Assembly (NCBI RefSeq): GCF_047495875.1
Contig: NC_092463.1
Location: 7,272,622-7,336,621, forward strand
Reading direction: 5' to 3'
Source: Pithys albifrons albifrons
Taxonomy: Eukaryota > Chordata > Aves > Passeriformes > Thamnophilidae
Length of the DNA: 64,000 nt
A model generated the notes under the pieces. The model was given only the letters and a program-made list of their open reading frames with translations. It did no database searches and had not been told where the DNA came from. Both the position numbers and the translations under genes were made by a program. Positions 1-12,058 of this stretch are shown piece by piece (position 1 is the first letter of the stretch; each line of letters begins with the position of its first letter).

Positions 1-3000
1 CTCCGGGATATCACAACTACCAGAAACAAAAAGCTTTTTGAAGGACTCAAAACTCATAACATCTTGGGAACTCAGAATAAATACAGCTCTCTGAAATAAC
101 CTCAAATATTTTGACCTCCAGGGCATCCTATAAGGCTCCTTTAAAAAAGAAGTGAGCTCGATGTTTAGAATACAAGGCATGAAGTGCAAGTGATGCCAAA
201 GAGGCAGGACAGGATTTTCAGATGCCTTTGTCATGCGTTTCTCACTGGTGGAGCGTGGAAACAACCACACAGCCAGACTAGAAGCAAACAGTTGTACCAA
301 AAGCAGCCCTTTCCAGTGATGGAGAAATGAAAAGCAAGCACCTATCTGTACAAATTAAACATTTAACACTGACCCAGCACACACTGCTGTGCTGTTTGTG
401 CAGTCTCAGCTCAAGCCAACGGGATTGAGATTCTTCTTCTAATCCAGAAAGTTTTTCAAAAGATAAACCAGCAATTCATAAGTTATTTTCCTTCTCCTTC
501 TAGTGGTGTGGAGAAGATGCTGCCAAATTGCAGTTCTCCTTTCCAAAAGGGAATGTTAGTTCAAAAACATACAGAAATACAAATTTACCTTTGAAGAATA
601 TCAAGAAAAATGTGAGAAATGGCACTTTCTCAAATATTTAAGCAGCAACATAAGAGTAACTTATGAGCAGGAGGGCAGAAACACGTGATAAAAATGAAAA
701 CAACCTGTAGTTTTGGCAATCTTCTCCACAGAGGTCAAATACCAAAAATAGCAAGGGATCTGACCAGCAGCAGATGAAATCTTGCACTGTTCTTTCCTAC
801 TATAAACAATACAAACAGACCCTCCCTTTATTTTCACAATTATTAAAAGTTCGAGAACAGCCCAAGAGCAGAGCTGGGGCTCTGGGCAGTGGGAAGGAGC
901 TTGTGCATGCACACAGGACATGTGGTTTGCATTTCAGAGCAGAGCTGCCAAGGCAGGGCTGGCTCAGAACACACCAGCGCCTGCTCTGCCCAGAGCAGAG
1001 ACCTCTCCCCGCTGGCACCACTGCCCAGCACAGGAGGGATCAGCAAACCATCCAAACACTGAGGGGAGGCACAGAGCACCCCCCAGGAATGCCTCATTCC
1101 TCCAGGATACTCTCCCAGAGCTGGTTTGGTTATTTTACCAAAGCAGAGAGAGAAGGGGTTTTTCCAGCATTCCCACAAAGCCTCTTTAAGGCAGAGAGAG
1201 GAGCATTTAGTCATCAGGCAGGAAGGGAATGAGATGAACGAGAGGCTATGCTGAAGTGCAGAGACAAGATGTAACTGCCAAGAGAATTATTTCATCCTCT
1301 CAAATCAGCTACATCTCCTTTCCAAATGTAAAGCACAGCAAGAAAGAAACTCCATGGAATCCTTCATTTGCAGCACAAAGAAAATTATATCAGGAGAGCA
1401 GAAAGGAGGAAAGAGATAAAACACTGCAGCAACAAAGCCTATGGGAAGATCCAAAACATTAGGCCTACCAAGCTACTTGTCTGCCATGAAATCCATTCCT
1501 ACCCTCCCAGCAGTCCTGACCTCGGGAGTACAATCCCATTCAGCAGTGGAGAAGGAGCTGTAGGTGGGAGAGAGAGCCAAGGAAATGGCCTTAAACAACA
1601 GTATTGGTTGGGCAGTAAAATAAGAGTCAGAGGTAGGAGAGAACAAATGGAAGAAGCCCCAGGTGCCCAGTGCTTTGGGGTTCAATCATTAAAAAAAAAT
1701 AAAAAAAGGAAATTACAACTTTTGTGAACTCGTCTTTTGGGGGCATAGGCAGCTGTTCATGTCAATACAGAAACAAAACCTCTTTTTCAGTACTATGCTG
1801 GACATCCACAGAGAACTCAAAAACAACTTTTGGATTTGAGCAGGCATGGTTTTGAATGCCTAAATCAAAAAAAAAGCATACATTAAGTATTTTTTTGTGT
1901 GTAAAGTTCTGTATTTCAACTAGAAAGATCTATCCTGATACTGCATCTTACCCTGGAAAATATGGGGAAGACAGGAGAGATTTAGAAAATTTAGACATGC
2001 CTTCAGGTCCAAATTGCAATAAATTAACATTCAGGTCTGAGGAATTGAAAGCTTATAAATATAAATTCTTCAACCAAAGAGATGGCAAAAACCTGTAAAA
2101 TACTTAGATGGCAAATCATCAGAAAAAAAATCTAAGTATAGAACAATCCAATACACAAATGAAAAACTCAAATAAGCTTGAAGTACTATACAAAATTATA
2201 GAAGTGGTCAAATTACTAATTTTGGCTTTAAAATTAGGGCAAAATTATAAAAGCTGATGCTAAGATAGCTAAACTACCTTCTCTAGAACAACTGAGGCAA
2301 CCCTTGACATAAAACACGGGAAACACAGTTTCCAAATACTCTAGGAAGTTGTGTCATCTTCCTTTTTCAGTCTTCTCTTTTCATCCAGTCCCATCTGGTG
2401 ACACAGACCCACTAACAGAGGAGCCACAGGGGAAGCTCTGCCACTGAAATCTCACCCTGCCACAGCAGCTGGACCCAACCAGAGAACTTCCATGGAATGA
2501 GGAGGTTTCCTCACAGTGACCTCAGCAGGCAGAGGATGCTACTGCATCCAGGTGTGGATGAGGTGGTCATCCAATAAAGGAGTAATAAGAGGATAAGAGA
2601 TGCTCTATTTTACTCTCATGGCTATTCTCAGATCAAGCCAACAGAAGCTGCAGCAGAAGCAATCCTATTTTATAAAGCCAGATCTAAAAGAGTACCAGGC
2701 AAAGGTTAAATTACAGAAAGAGATACTGTAATTGGGATATTTATATTCTATTTTTTTTTATAAAGAATATTGTGTTTATAAATGGTCTGTGAAAGCCAAT
2801 CTGTGCCTAAATTGCACACTCAGCCTCTGAACAGGTAAACAACAAACGCTGCATCCTCAGTGGATTTCAGGACAGGAAAACTATCCCAGTGCTGGGTCCT
2901 GGCTTTTGCACTGAGCTGGGGGTCAAATATGAGGTTTGTGCCTTCTGCTCCTCCCTCTCCCCTCTCCTCCCAGGCACCAACAGGGCTCACCTGACCTGTA

Positions 3001-3960
3001 CCCCACTCCAGCACAGTATCAACATACGGGGTGAGGCATCCAGATCACTCCCTAAGAGAACAGTAACCATCTACCAGGGAAACCATGGCCAGTCTTGTAA
3101 CACTCTCCCTGTCTTCAAGACCCACCTCCTCCCGTGATGGCATCCAGGATATCTGTTAACACCCACACAAGCAAGGGGAGGTGGATGGTGTGTGCATCCA
3201 TCTGCTCCAGATCTCCCTGTCCCAGTGCTGTACAAACTCCCAGTGCTCCCAACTCCAGGAGATGCCAGAGAGCTCCCAGCCCCAGAATACAGCACCTCTG
3301 TGTGCTGCTGTCTGCCTGGAATGGAACCACAGCCATCCAGCCAACACGCTGCAGAACTTGAAGGGAATCCAAGTCTCAGCCTTCTGCTTTTGTGCTTATC
3401 TCATCAGGCCACAGAGACAACAGAAAAGTCATTTCCTTTCTCTGGTGAGCACCTCCCACTGTACACATCACACTGACATTCATTTTTGTAAACACAAACA
3501 TAGGAAAGAAGATACAGAACTAATCAGCCTCCCAAATAACATACAGACAACAACTGCTGCAAATGAAACACGCAGGGTCCAATGCTCTCCTGTGTGTAAT
3601 ATTAAGCATTTCTCCATTCACATTTCCACAAGACAGCCACGAGCAGCTCAGAGAAGGCTCAACACCTTTCTGTGAACTTTTCCTCACACGTCTCCTCACG
3701 TTACAACAGCACTTTCTTCTGTTAAAAGATCCTACAGCCTGCTCTCTGACTTGGCATCAGGATGGTCATCTCACAGAAAAGGAGGGCAGAAATAAAGCTA
3801 TTTATCTGAGTGGGTTTGAACAAAAGCCTGGCCTACAAACAGATCCTAGTCCTGGCTGTGCCAGAACAGCTCACTGAGTAATTCCCAGCAAGGTGCAACA
3901 TTCACTCTTCACTTTCTCAATCGGTAAACAAGGACAGTGTTTGCCCAACCCGCAATCCCT
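1..3960. other. Intergenic sequence, nothing recognised
   Basis: No gene, tRNA, LTR or clear CR1 copy is seen. Open frames here are short, overlap one another on both strands and carry no recognisable domain. If a gene driven by the 12-kb CpG island runs on the minus strand, this would be its intron. Confidence 0.5.
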
Positions 3961-4040
3961 GTGCACACAAACATTGGGAAGTACAGTCAGCACTACTTCT
4001 GCACACAAACATTAGTAAGTACAATCAGCAGCAGAGTTTC
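3961..4040. repeat. Short tandem duplication (about 40-bp unit, two copies)
   Basis: The 14-mer TGCACACAAACATT occurs at about 3961 and again at about 4000. It is followed in each copy by a similar stretch (GGGAAGTACAGTCAGCA and AGTAAGTACAATCAGCA), so a unit of about 40 bp is duplicated with a few mismatches. Confidence 0.7.
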
Positions 4041-4858
4041 AAAAGCAAAAGCCTTTTTCTGAACAGCTACACTGCAAAATAAAATGCAAAAGTCACCCCG
4101 ACACTGCAATGCACCTGCAAATTCCACAGCCAGAAACTGCTCTGATGCCCTTTGAAATTTGGATTTACAGGAAAGGACTCCAAGAGTGATGATTTTCAGG
4201 GCCGTTTTAAGCTGAACAAAACCACCACATGAAATGGCAATCCCAATGATCCACCCTACAGAGAGAGGTGAAAGGAAAGAATTACTTACACAGCTGCGTG
4301 AATAATTTAGCGCCTCTGAAACAACACCATTTATTTCCTTCATTTAGACATTGCCACTTGCTACCAACATCCTCATAAAAAGAAACCTGGAAATAAGTAA
4401 GAAGATTCTTGTCAAATATTAAAAAATTGTGCTGAAATTTTTCCAAATAATTTGTTTCTACACCACAGGAAGCCTGGGAAATTTCAGCCTGAATTTAGCA
4501 GCAATCATAATAAAAAGATATAAAGAAACTTTGCTACAGTTGGAAAAACAGCTTCCACTACCACACACTGGTGCCAAAACACCTATAATGGCATAAAATG
4601 TTTTATTTACTGGAATACTTTAGAAATGCTTTCACAACAGCAATTCAGCTTAAGTACTCTTCATTACCACAGCTCATTCTTCAAAACACAAGGCTATTAT
4701 GTTTTCAAGACTCTTTTCTTAAAAATCCACCCTTAAATCAGTTGCTGAGGAACAGGTAAGAAGAGATTCCCCTACACGTGCAGATTTGTATACAACACAC
4801 ACAGCATTTGTGTGCTTGGCAATTTCTAACACTACTCTGCCATCACTGCCCAAGCAAT

Positions 4859-5145
4859 CTCAGAATCACAGAATGGATTGGGTTGGAAAAGACCTCCGAG
4901 ATCATCAAGTCCAACCCTTGGTCCAACTCCAGTCCCTTTACCAGATCATGGCACTCAGTGCCACAGCCAAGCTCACCTTAAAAACCTCCAGGGATGGGGA
5001 ATCCACCCCCTCTCTGGGCAGCCCATTCCAATGCCTGAGCACTCTCTCTGGTAAGAATTTGTTTCTGATATCCAACTTAAATTTGCCCTGTCAGAGCTTG
5101 AGCCTGTGCCCCCTTGTCCTATGGCTGAGTGCCTGGGAGAATTCC
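4859..5145 (-). mobile_element. CR1 LINE 3' end, young subfamily
   Basis: The printed strand is the antisense of the CR1 3' region: AGAATCACAGAATGG, then GGTTGGAAAAGACCT, CAAGTCCAACCC and the characteristic GGGCAGCCCATTCCAATGCC. The copy is 5'-truncated. It is very similar to the copies at 7.4, 15.4, 32.6 and 37.5 kb, so one subfamily was recently active. Confidence 0.92.
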
Positions 5146-6384
5146 CTGCAGTTCCAGATGTATTTATTGCACAGGCACAAACACCTGTCAAGCCTAAGCA
5201 GGGGAAACAACTTCTCCACATTTTCCTCATTTGCCTCCCCAGAACACACAGATCACTAAGGCGTCTTTGCCAGTCCCATCCTGCAATATCCATTTTTCAT
5301 ATTTAGCTAATCCAGAACATCCCTACATTAAGGTAATTTGTCAGACCCTCTCCAGTTTCAAAGCAACAACAGAAACTGGAGATCCCTGTGTGCCCATGAC
5401 AGTTCACAGACTATCAGTTTCCAAAACATGCTCTTTGTGCACAGTCTGACAGCTGCAGGCTCTGCTCCATCTTTATCATGCCCTAAGCTCAATTTTCAAT
5501 GCTTTGTAGCAGACAAAGGGAAAAGATGTCACCTAAGTGACAACAGGAGGATGGAAGAGGCTGAAATAAAGGATTGCAGATCTATGTTGATTCTACCCTG
5601 TACAAGAGAATTTACTTTTGAGACTCCATAAAAGATGTTAAGGAATCAGGAATGTGCACACTGAACCCATGCAAGACACTCTGTTCAGCTCTTTGTTTTC
5701 AAGAGCCTTCAGACAGTGCTTACACTTGACCCCTACACAGCACTCCAGTGGCAGTTTCACCAAAGCCATAACAAATTAAAAAAAAAAAACACCAGCTTTC
5801 CTTTTTTGTAATGCCCAAGTGCACAGTGGTTTTTCACACTGCACTGGAAGTTCATGTTTGGCTGCTTTTCACTCTTAAACTGATTTAGGACTCAGTCATA
5901 TAAAATAATTCATGAAAGGGAAGGACAGAGTGTGCAGGTATTGATACTCCAGGCTTTCTGATCAAGAGATCTTTCTCTATGCAGCAACACAACCCCTGCT
6001 GACAAATCACCAGATCATAACAAACCCAGCATGTTTCTGTTAGCACCCAGGAACCCCTAAGCCCTGTGGGAGAGATTTATTTTTTCTGAGATCCACAAAC
6101 ACCTTTCCAACATCTTCAGCAGCCTGTTGCCCCAAAATAAGACAAGGATAAAAAGCAAAGTCAAGAGCTTTATGCATTTTAATAGGCCTGCTCTCAGGCC
6201 ATGTTTGTTCTCGATGCTTTTGTAAACTCATATTTCACAGGATCACAGCAGTCTCCAAACAGTGCTCTTTGCTGAGGCCAAACTCTTGATAACTAAGCCA
6301 CACTCAAAGGCAGAGAGGGAAGGGTTAGATGATGCAGGTAATGGACTGTTTATTTTACAAGAAGGAGCTGGATGCTTTGCCTTG
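5146..6384. other. Intergenic sequence, nothing recognised
   Basis: I see no convincing repeat or exon. There is a short poly-A run near 5778. Confidence 0.45.
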
Positions 6385-6600
6385 TGTAGCTTGGCAAAGA
6401 CAGAGACTGAGAGGGGATACGATTACTATCTACAAATACATCAAAGGAATAAATGCTGAGGAGGGAGGGGAGCTAGTCAAGAACAATACTGGCATGAGAG
6501 TTTAAGAGTATAAACTGGCCATAAATAAAATATGGAGCAGAAATTATAAAGTTTATCTTACAAAATACTTTCCAGTTAGAACAGTAGGGGCAAAACCTTT
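6385..6600 (+). mobile_element. Old, diverged CR1 LINE fragment
   Basis: Phrases such as GAGAGGGGATACGATTACTATC, CAAATACATCAAAGG, GGAGGGGAGCTAG and ATAAACTGGCCAT resemble the 3' coding/UTR part of ancient CR1 elements. There are many substitutions compared with the young CR1 copies in the window, and neither end is sharp. Confidence 0.65.
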
Positions 6601-6844
6601 CTTCATCTGCTTTTATAACCTCATCAGCCTGGCACCCACCACTGTCCTTGCACTGCAAGGAACACAAATAGGAAGGCAGACTGAGAAACAAGCAACTACG
6701 AGATAAGCTGGCTCGTTATTCCTTTCTGGAAGATACCACCAGGCAGACAATAGCAACACAACATTCCTTACTCCACAGTACAGGCAGTATTGATACCACA
6801 GTGAGAGGGCGTGTGTGTGTGCACAGAGAGAATCCAACCTCCTG

Positions 6845-7250
6845 CTAAGGAGGTCTCCTCTCTCCATGCCCCTGGAATTGTCGGGATAACAGCCCGAGGA
6901 CTTGTGCGTGCCCTTCCCCAAGGCCAGACGTGTTCGCCAAGGGGGAAAATTCCACAAAGTTTGGGACACAGGAGCAGGAGGGACAGAGGCTGCTATTCCG
7001 CACTCGGCCACTGGATGTCGCCAGTGACCAACACCCAGAGTCGCGATTCGCCCGATTGAACATCAGCGCATTCACTCTTTTTATTGCATCTTTATGTTCC
7101 TCCACTATGATTAATCGCTTGCGATCAGCTAACTGTCTGCTTAGCAGAGTGGCATCCAAGGAAACAACAAATCCATCTGCAGCGCGAGGCGGAGGAAACA
7201 CACGGAGCCTCCGCTCCTCCAACCTGACCATCAATGCACCATCACAGCCT
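6845..7250. other. CpG-bearing patch with a 129-codon minus-strand open frame, function unknown
   Basis: CpG dinucleotides are much more frequent here than in the surrounding 10 kb. A minus-strand frame stays open from 7234 to 6845 and includes a charged stretch (around 7050-7130 on the map) reading like RLIIVEEHKDAIKRV. I do not recognise a domain and see no convincing splice sites. The stretch also carries TAAT- and TTGCATC-type motifs typical of conserved enhancers. It could be a conserved non-coding element, a minor CpG island or an exon. Confidence 0.3.
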
Positions 7251-7426
7251 TCACTGGGAACTGTCCGGCACCAAAAACTGCAGGGAAAACCCCAGCCAGG
7301 TTCAACTACACCTCAGCTCATTTCTGACCTGTCAAAGAGACTGAAAATATACACACACACTTTTTAAAAGTCTCATTTAGTGACTTTAGTTCTTCTTTCA
7401 ATCTTTCAGACTTCAGGATAACACAG

Positions 7427-7712
7427 GCACTCAGCAATAGGACAAGGGCACGATGGGCTCAAGCTCTGCCAGGGGAAATTGAAGTTGGAGAGCAGAAAAA
7501 AATTCTTTCCAGAGAGAGGAATCAGGCATTGGAATGGGCTGCCCAGAGAGGGGGTGGATTCCCCATCCCTGGAGGTTTTAAAACTGAGATTGGCCATGGC
7601 ACTGAGTGCCATGATCTGGTAAAGGGACTGGAGTTGGACCAAGCGTTGGACTTGATGATCTCAGAGGTCTTTTCCAACCCGATCCATTCTATGACTCTGT
7701 GATTCTATTGGC
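7427..7712 (+). mobile_element. CR1 LINE 3' end, young subfamily
   Basis: Sense strand as printed: AATAGGACAAGGGCACGATGGG, GGAATGGGCTGCCCAGAGAGG and GGACTTGATGATCTCAGAGGTC, ending in the CR1 terminal microsatellite (ATTCTATGACTCTGTGATTCTATT). It is 5'-truncated just inside the 3' coding region. Confidence 0.93.
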
Positions 7713-8947
7713 TTCCTGACACTACTTGTAAAATGTTTTGATTTTTGAAGACTCAAATGTCCTGTAAGACCCAGAAACAGGACAGAAAACACATCCTGTG
7801 CTGGGACCTTCAGAGCAGCCTAATGGAATTATTTGGTATTTGTGCTTCAATTTCAGCATGATTTTTTCAGCGCTATAGATTCGTTTAATCTCTTCTTTCA
7901 GCGAGCTGCTCACCTCCATCTCCTGCCTTGTTCCCACTAAAATATTTTGTTAAAACTTGCATCAATATATCAGCTAAGGCAAAAACACATCATAGAAACA
8001 ATTAATCCTAACTACTGAAATTTAATCCGAAGGCAACATTTTAGCATCAGACACCCTTCACTCCCGGGCTAAAGCTTTATCTACCACAGAAACCACCCTG
8101 TCTATTCCATTTCCCAGTCCCTCTGCCTCTCATTTACTTTAGAAGCCAATAAACACTCTCTGGTCAGTCATGCCCACAAATTGCCTCCACATATATTTAA
8201 CAGGCCAGCCCTAAATTAAATGGTGGAGAAAATAAGGGAAGAAAATGCACCAGCAAGAATTTACATAACCCTTGGGTTAAAGGCAAAGAGACAGCAGAGG
8301 AACATGAGAAGGGGAACACCTGAAAGAGAAGTGGGTGGTGGGTCAGGCTGAAGTCTAAAGGCATGTTTGAAGTTGAACTTCCTAACCCCAGATGGCTACA
8401 GGCAACACCCTCTTTTTCTGCCAGCCTTATGTCCTCCAGTATGTCCATTCCAGTTTGCATCTAAACTACTTTCAAGTCCCAAAGCACACTCAGCTCCAAA
8501 ATCTGGCCTTGCCAAGTCTCCAAGCCACAAATCTCAACATTCTTTTTTTATGAACCCACTAACAGGCTTGCCATGACACAGGAGTAGCTGAAACACATAG
8601 AAAATGCCTTTTCACTCACCCAATAAAACCAAGTCCTAGATGTCTGCACAGACAACTTATTACCAACATGTCCAATCAGCATGGTATTGATATCTTTCTG
8701 CTTTGCCTTTTTTTTTCCCCTTTTCCCCCAGAAAAGCTCAGAAATCCCATTATTTGTATAGTTGCAGTAAAAGCACAACAAAGCTGCAGAACCCAGCCAG
8801 GAAGTGCTGCCAGCACAGAACAACCATCTGGTGTCACAGGATACCTCACGCAGAGCCAGGTGCAGACCAGACCCTTGGGCTGCTCAGCAAAGGACTCTTG
8901 TCCCTAGTGCTGATGAAACAGAAAAAGCATTTTAAGGGGAAAAAAAA
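7713..8947. other. Intergenic sequence, nothing recognised
   Basis: No repeat family or exon could be identified. The longest frames are on opposite strands over the same DNA and look random. Confidence 0.45.
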
Positions 8948-9308
8948 AAGGCTGGGAGAATTGGGAAGGTTCAGTCTAGAGAAGAGACAGCTTTAGGGTG
9001 ATCTAATTGTGGCCTTCCAGGGAGCCTACAGGAAACATAGAGAGGGACTGGAGTAACAGGACAAGGGGGAATGGCTTCAAACTGGCAGAGGGCAGGGTTA
9101 GATTAGATCTTTGGAAGAAATTCTTGACTGTGAGGGTGGTCAGACACTGGAACAGATTGCCCAGAAAAGCTGTGGATGCTCCATCCCTGCAAGTGTCCAA
9201 GGCTGGATAACAGTCTAGTGGAAGGTGTCCCTGCCCATGGCAGGGGTTTGGAATTGGGTGATATTCAAGGTCCCTTTCAACTAAGGCTATTCTATGACTC
9301 TATGATCT
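8948..9308 (+). mobile_element. CR1 LINE 3' end, second subfamily
   Basis: The copy begins in the end of the ORF2 region (TTCAGTCTAGAGAAGAGACAGC). It continues through ACAGGACAAGGGGGAATGG, CAGACACTGGAACAGATTGCC and GGTCCCTTTCAACTAAGGC, and ends TTCTATGACTCTATGA. The wording differs from the young copies at 7.4 and 15.4 kb, so this is another CR1 subfamily. Confidence 0.9.
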
Positions 9309-9351
9309 TATATTTAAAACATTTTTAAAACTACCTCTTATCACTTATGTG

Positions 9352-9386
9352 AATATATATATATATATATATATAAATATATATTT
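9352..9386. repeat. (TA)n microsatellite
   Basis: About twelve TA units run in an uninterrupted block followed by AAATATATATTTATAAAA. It lies about 45 bp after the end of a CR1 copy. Confidence 0.9.
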
Positions 9387-10283
9387 ATAAAATTATTTCC
9401 AAAAAATCTGAGAACACACAAGAAACAGCCAGGCCAGGTCATGTCAATGTATGCACAGGAGTTCTGGGCCCACCTTCCCTACAGGGCTGTTCCTTAACCC
9501 CCATGAAAAGATATTTGGAGGAAAACACAAACTGCTACCACAGCCTTTAACTCCAAACAAACAGAAATCAACTTGCAAACTTCAAGCAGGCATGATGTGA
9601 AATTAGCACCCAGAAATCACGGGATACACACAAACACAAAACCTTCCCAGTTACTCTGACGACAGTGACAATCACCTGACAGGAGCTGCTCTGCACACAA
9701 ACTCCACTGTATCCAACTATTCTCCCAAAGAGGAAAACCATTTAAAATACATGATTCTGAGAACAAGGTTTTTACAGACCCAAGAAACAGCATACTAAGA
9801 AAAGGCTTGTGTTTCTGTGTCCTTCTGAACATACAATACATTTCTAAGGAAAATTAACTTGGAATTATAGGATTGCAACCAACACAAATCAGTAACATAA
9901 CACAGAACTCACAATTCCACTCCTCATATCTTGTAGGAAAAAATTAATTGATTCTCCAACACAGCATATGTTGAAATACCTGTTGGTTATATACAAAATA
10001 ATTTAAGGACATGTGTATGACAACTTTTGAAGTTAAATTATTTTTTAATTTGAAACCATAACAAAATTACTTTCAGGTTTTTTTTCCAGGGGCACAAAAC
10101 AATCAAATAAAAAAACACAATCAATTTTTATTTATTTTTCTGACCTTTTCCAGACTTGTTTGTATTACAGTGTTACTATTATTAATAAAGGATATGCATC
10201 TTCACCATAGGTGAGATCAGCTGGTACTTATTTCATACTGATAACTTCTAAATACATGTTTTGTTTGTAGAAACAAAGCAGAA
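9387..10283. other. Intergenic AT-rich sequence, nothing recognised
   Basis: No recognisable element or exon; several T-rich and A-rich runs near 10040-10140. Confidence 0.45.
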
Positions 10284-10640
10284 ATAGAATTATTATGGTA
10301 GGAAAAGACCTTATGATCCATTAACAGCACTGCCAAGTCCATGTCTCCAAGACTCCACCACTTCCCTGGGCAGCCTCTTCCAATGCTTCACACTCTCTTA
10401 GTAAACAAATTGTTCCAAATATCCAATCCAAACCTCACATGGTGCAACCTGAGACCATTTTTCTCCTCCTGTCACTTGTCACCTGGGAGAAGAGCCTGAC
10501 CCCAGCCTGGCTACACCCTCCTGTCAGGGAGCTGTAGAGGGATAAGGTCACCCCTGAGCCTCCCGTTCTCCAGGCTGAGTATCCTCACCTGCTCCTCATC
10601 AGACTTATCTGCCCATCCAGTTCTGACAGCCCCTAATTCT
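10284..10640 (-). mobile_element. Old CR1 LINE 3' fragment
   Basis: Antisense CR1 wording: GGTAGGAAAAGACCTTATGATC, CTGGGCAGCCTCTTCCAATGC, AATATCCAATCCAAACCTC and CACCTGGGAGAAGAGCCTGACC. Substitutions and small deletions make it older than the 4.9-kb copy. Confidence 0.85.
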
Positions 10641-10874
10641 CCATCTGGCACCTGTGGTGCCTGTGAAATCAGCAATATCCTGACCCAACTCCCATGCCGG
10701 GATCAATCCCAGCGTGTTCTGTCACACACACAGCACCAGAGCTGCTGAAGTAAGGGGGACCAAGGCAGTGTCACCTCCATCCCTGCCCAGAGTGCCCTCC
10801 CCAGGTGTTGCTGAGTAACAGGACAAAGTCCAGTGTCCGGCAAACACCTGCTCAGGGACAGGCACAGCCCTCCC

Positions 10875-11455
10875 ACAGGGACAGGAATGCTCCAGGACAG
10901 GGACAGGGATGCTCCAGGACAGGGATGCTCCAGGACAGGGACAGGGATGCCCCAGGACAGGGACAGGGATGCTCCAGGACAGACAGGGACGCTCCAGGAC
11001 AGGGACACAGATGCTCCAGGACAGGGACACAGATGCTCCAGGACAGGGAGAGGGATGCCCCAGGACAGGGAGAGGGATGCCCCAGGACAGGGAGAGGGAT
11101 GCCCCAGGACAGGGATGCTCCAGGACAGGGACAGGGATGCTCCAGGACAGGGACAGGGATGCTCCAGGACAGGGACAGGGATGCTCCAGGACAGGGACAG
11201 GGATGCTCCAGGACAGGGATGCTCCAGTTCAGGGACAGGGATGCCCCAGGACAGGGATGCTCCAGTTCAGGGACAGGGATGCCCCAGGACAGGGACAGGG
11301 ATGCCCCAGGACAGGGACAGGGATGCCCCAGGACAGGGACAGGGACAGGGATGCCCCAGGACAGGGACAGGGATGCTCCAGGACAGACAGGGATGCTCCA
11401 GGACAGGGACAGGGATGCTCCAGGACAGGGACAGGGATGCTCCAGGACAGGGCCG
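10875..11455. repeat. 22-bp minisatellite with 16-bp variants
   Basis: About 25-30 head-to-tail units with consensus ATGCTCCAGGACAGGGACAGGG (22 bp) are interspersed with shorter units lacking one ACAGGG. Some units read ATGCCCC or CCAGTTC. Because 22 is not a multiple of 3 and the unit lacks stops, all frames stay open on both strands and spurious proteins of up to about 430 residues appear. None is a gene. Confidence 0.95.
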
Positions 11456-11639
11456 GTAGTACACCCGGAGGGGCCCAACACGATGTCCTTATCCCGGTCC
11501 CTCCCAGCCCTTCCGGGGATCCTTGTCCCGGGATCCTTGTCCACCCTCTCCCAATGATCCTTACGCGAGGTCCCTGTCCCTGCTCCCCACCAGGGATCCT
11601 TGGCCCGGCCCCACAGTGTTCCTTATCCGGGATCCGTAT

Positions 11640-12058
11640 CCCTCCCTCCAGAGTCCCTGCCCCGGTGTCCCGTACCCGATATCCCTTTCCCGGTGTTCCC
11701 GGAGTTCCTTACCCGCTATCCCTATCCCGGCCGTTCCAGAGGGTCCCTGTGCCGGTGCACCCGGAGTTCCGCACCCGGTATCCCTATCTCGGCCACCCCA
11801 GAGGGTCCCTGTCTCGGTGTCTCGTACCCGGTATCCCTGTCCCGGTTTTCCCGGAGTTCCTTACCCGCTATCCCTCTCCCGGTTCCAGAGGGTCCCTGTG
11901 CCGGTGCACCCGGAGTTCCGCACCCGGTATCCCTATCTCGGCCACCCCAGAGGGTCCCTGTCTCGGTGTCCCGTACCCGGTATCCCTGTCCCGGTTTTCC
12001 CGGAGTTGCTTACCCGCTATCCCTCTCCCGGTTCCAGAGGGTCCCTGTCCCGCTCTCC
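11640..12058. repeat. 149-bp GC-rich higher-order tandem repeat
   Basis: The landmark GTTCCAGAGGGTCCCTGT begins at 11733, 11882 and 12031, exactly 149 bp apart. Within each 149-bp unit there are about three related ~50-bp sub-units (phrases CCCGGTATCCCT, CCCGCTATCCCT, GGTCCCTGT). Degenerate sub-units appear to extend leftwards to about 11480. It abuts the 22-bp minisatellite on one side and the CpG island on the other. Confidence 0.85.

Noticed and set aside
4786..5259. Frames around 4.8-5.3, 15.2-15.6, 32.6-33.2 and 37.4-37.9 kb with shared [21 protein letters not shown] peptides
   Set aside because: They recur because they are antisense translations of the CR1 3' UTR, not a gene family.
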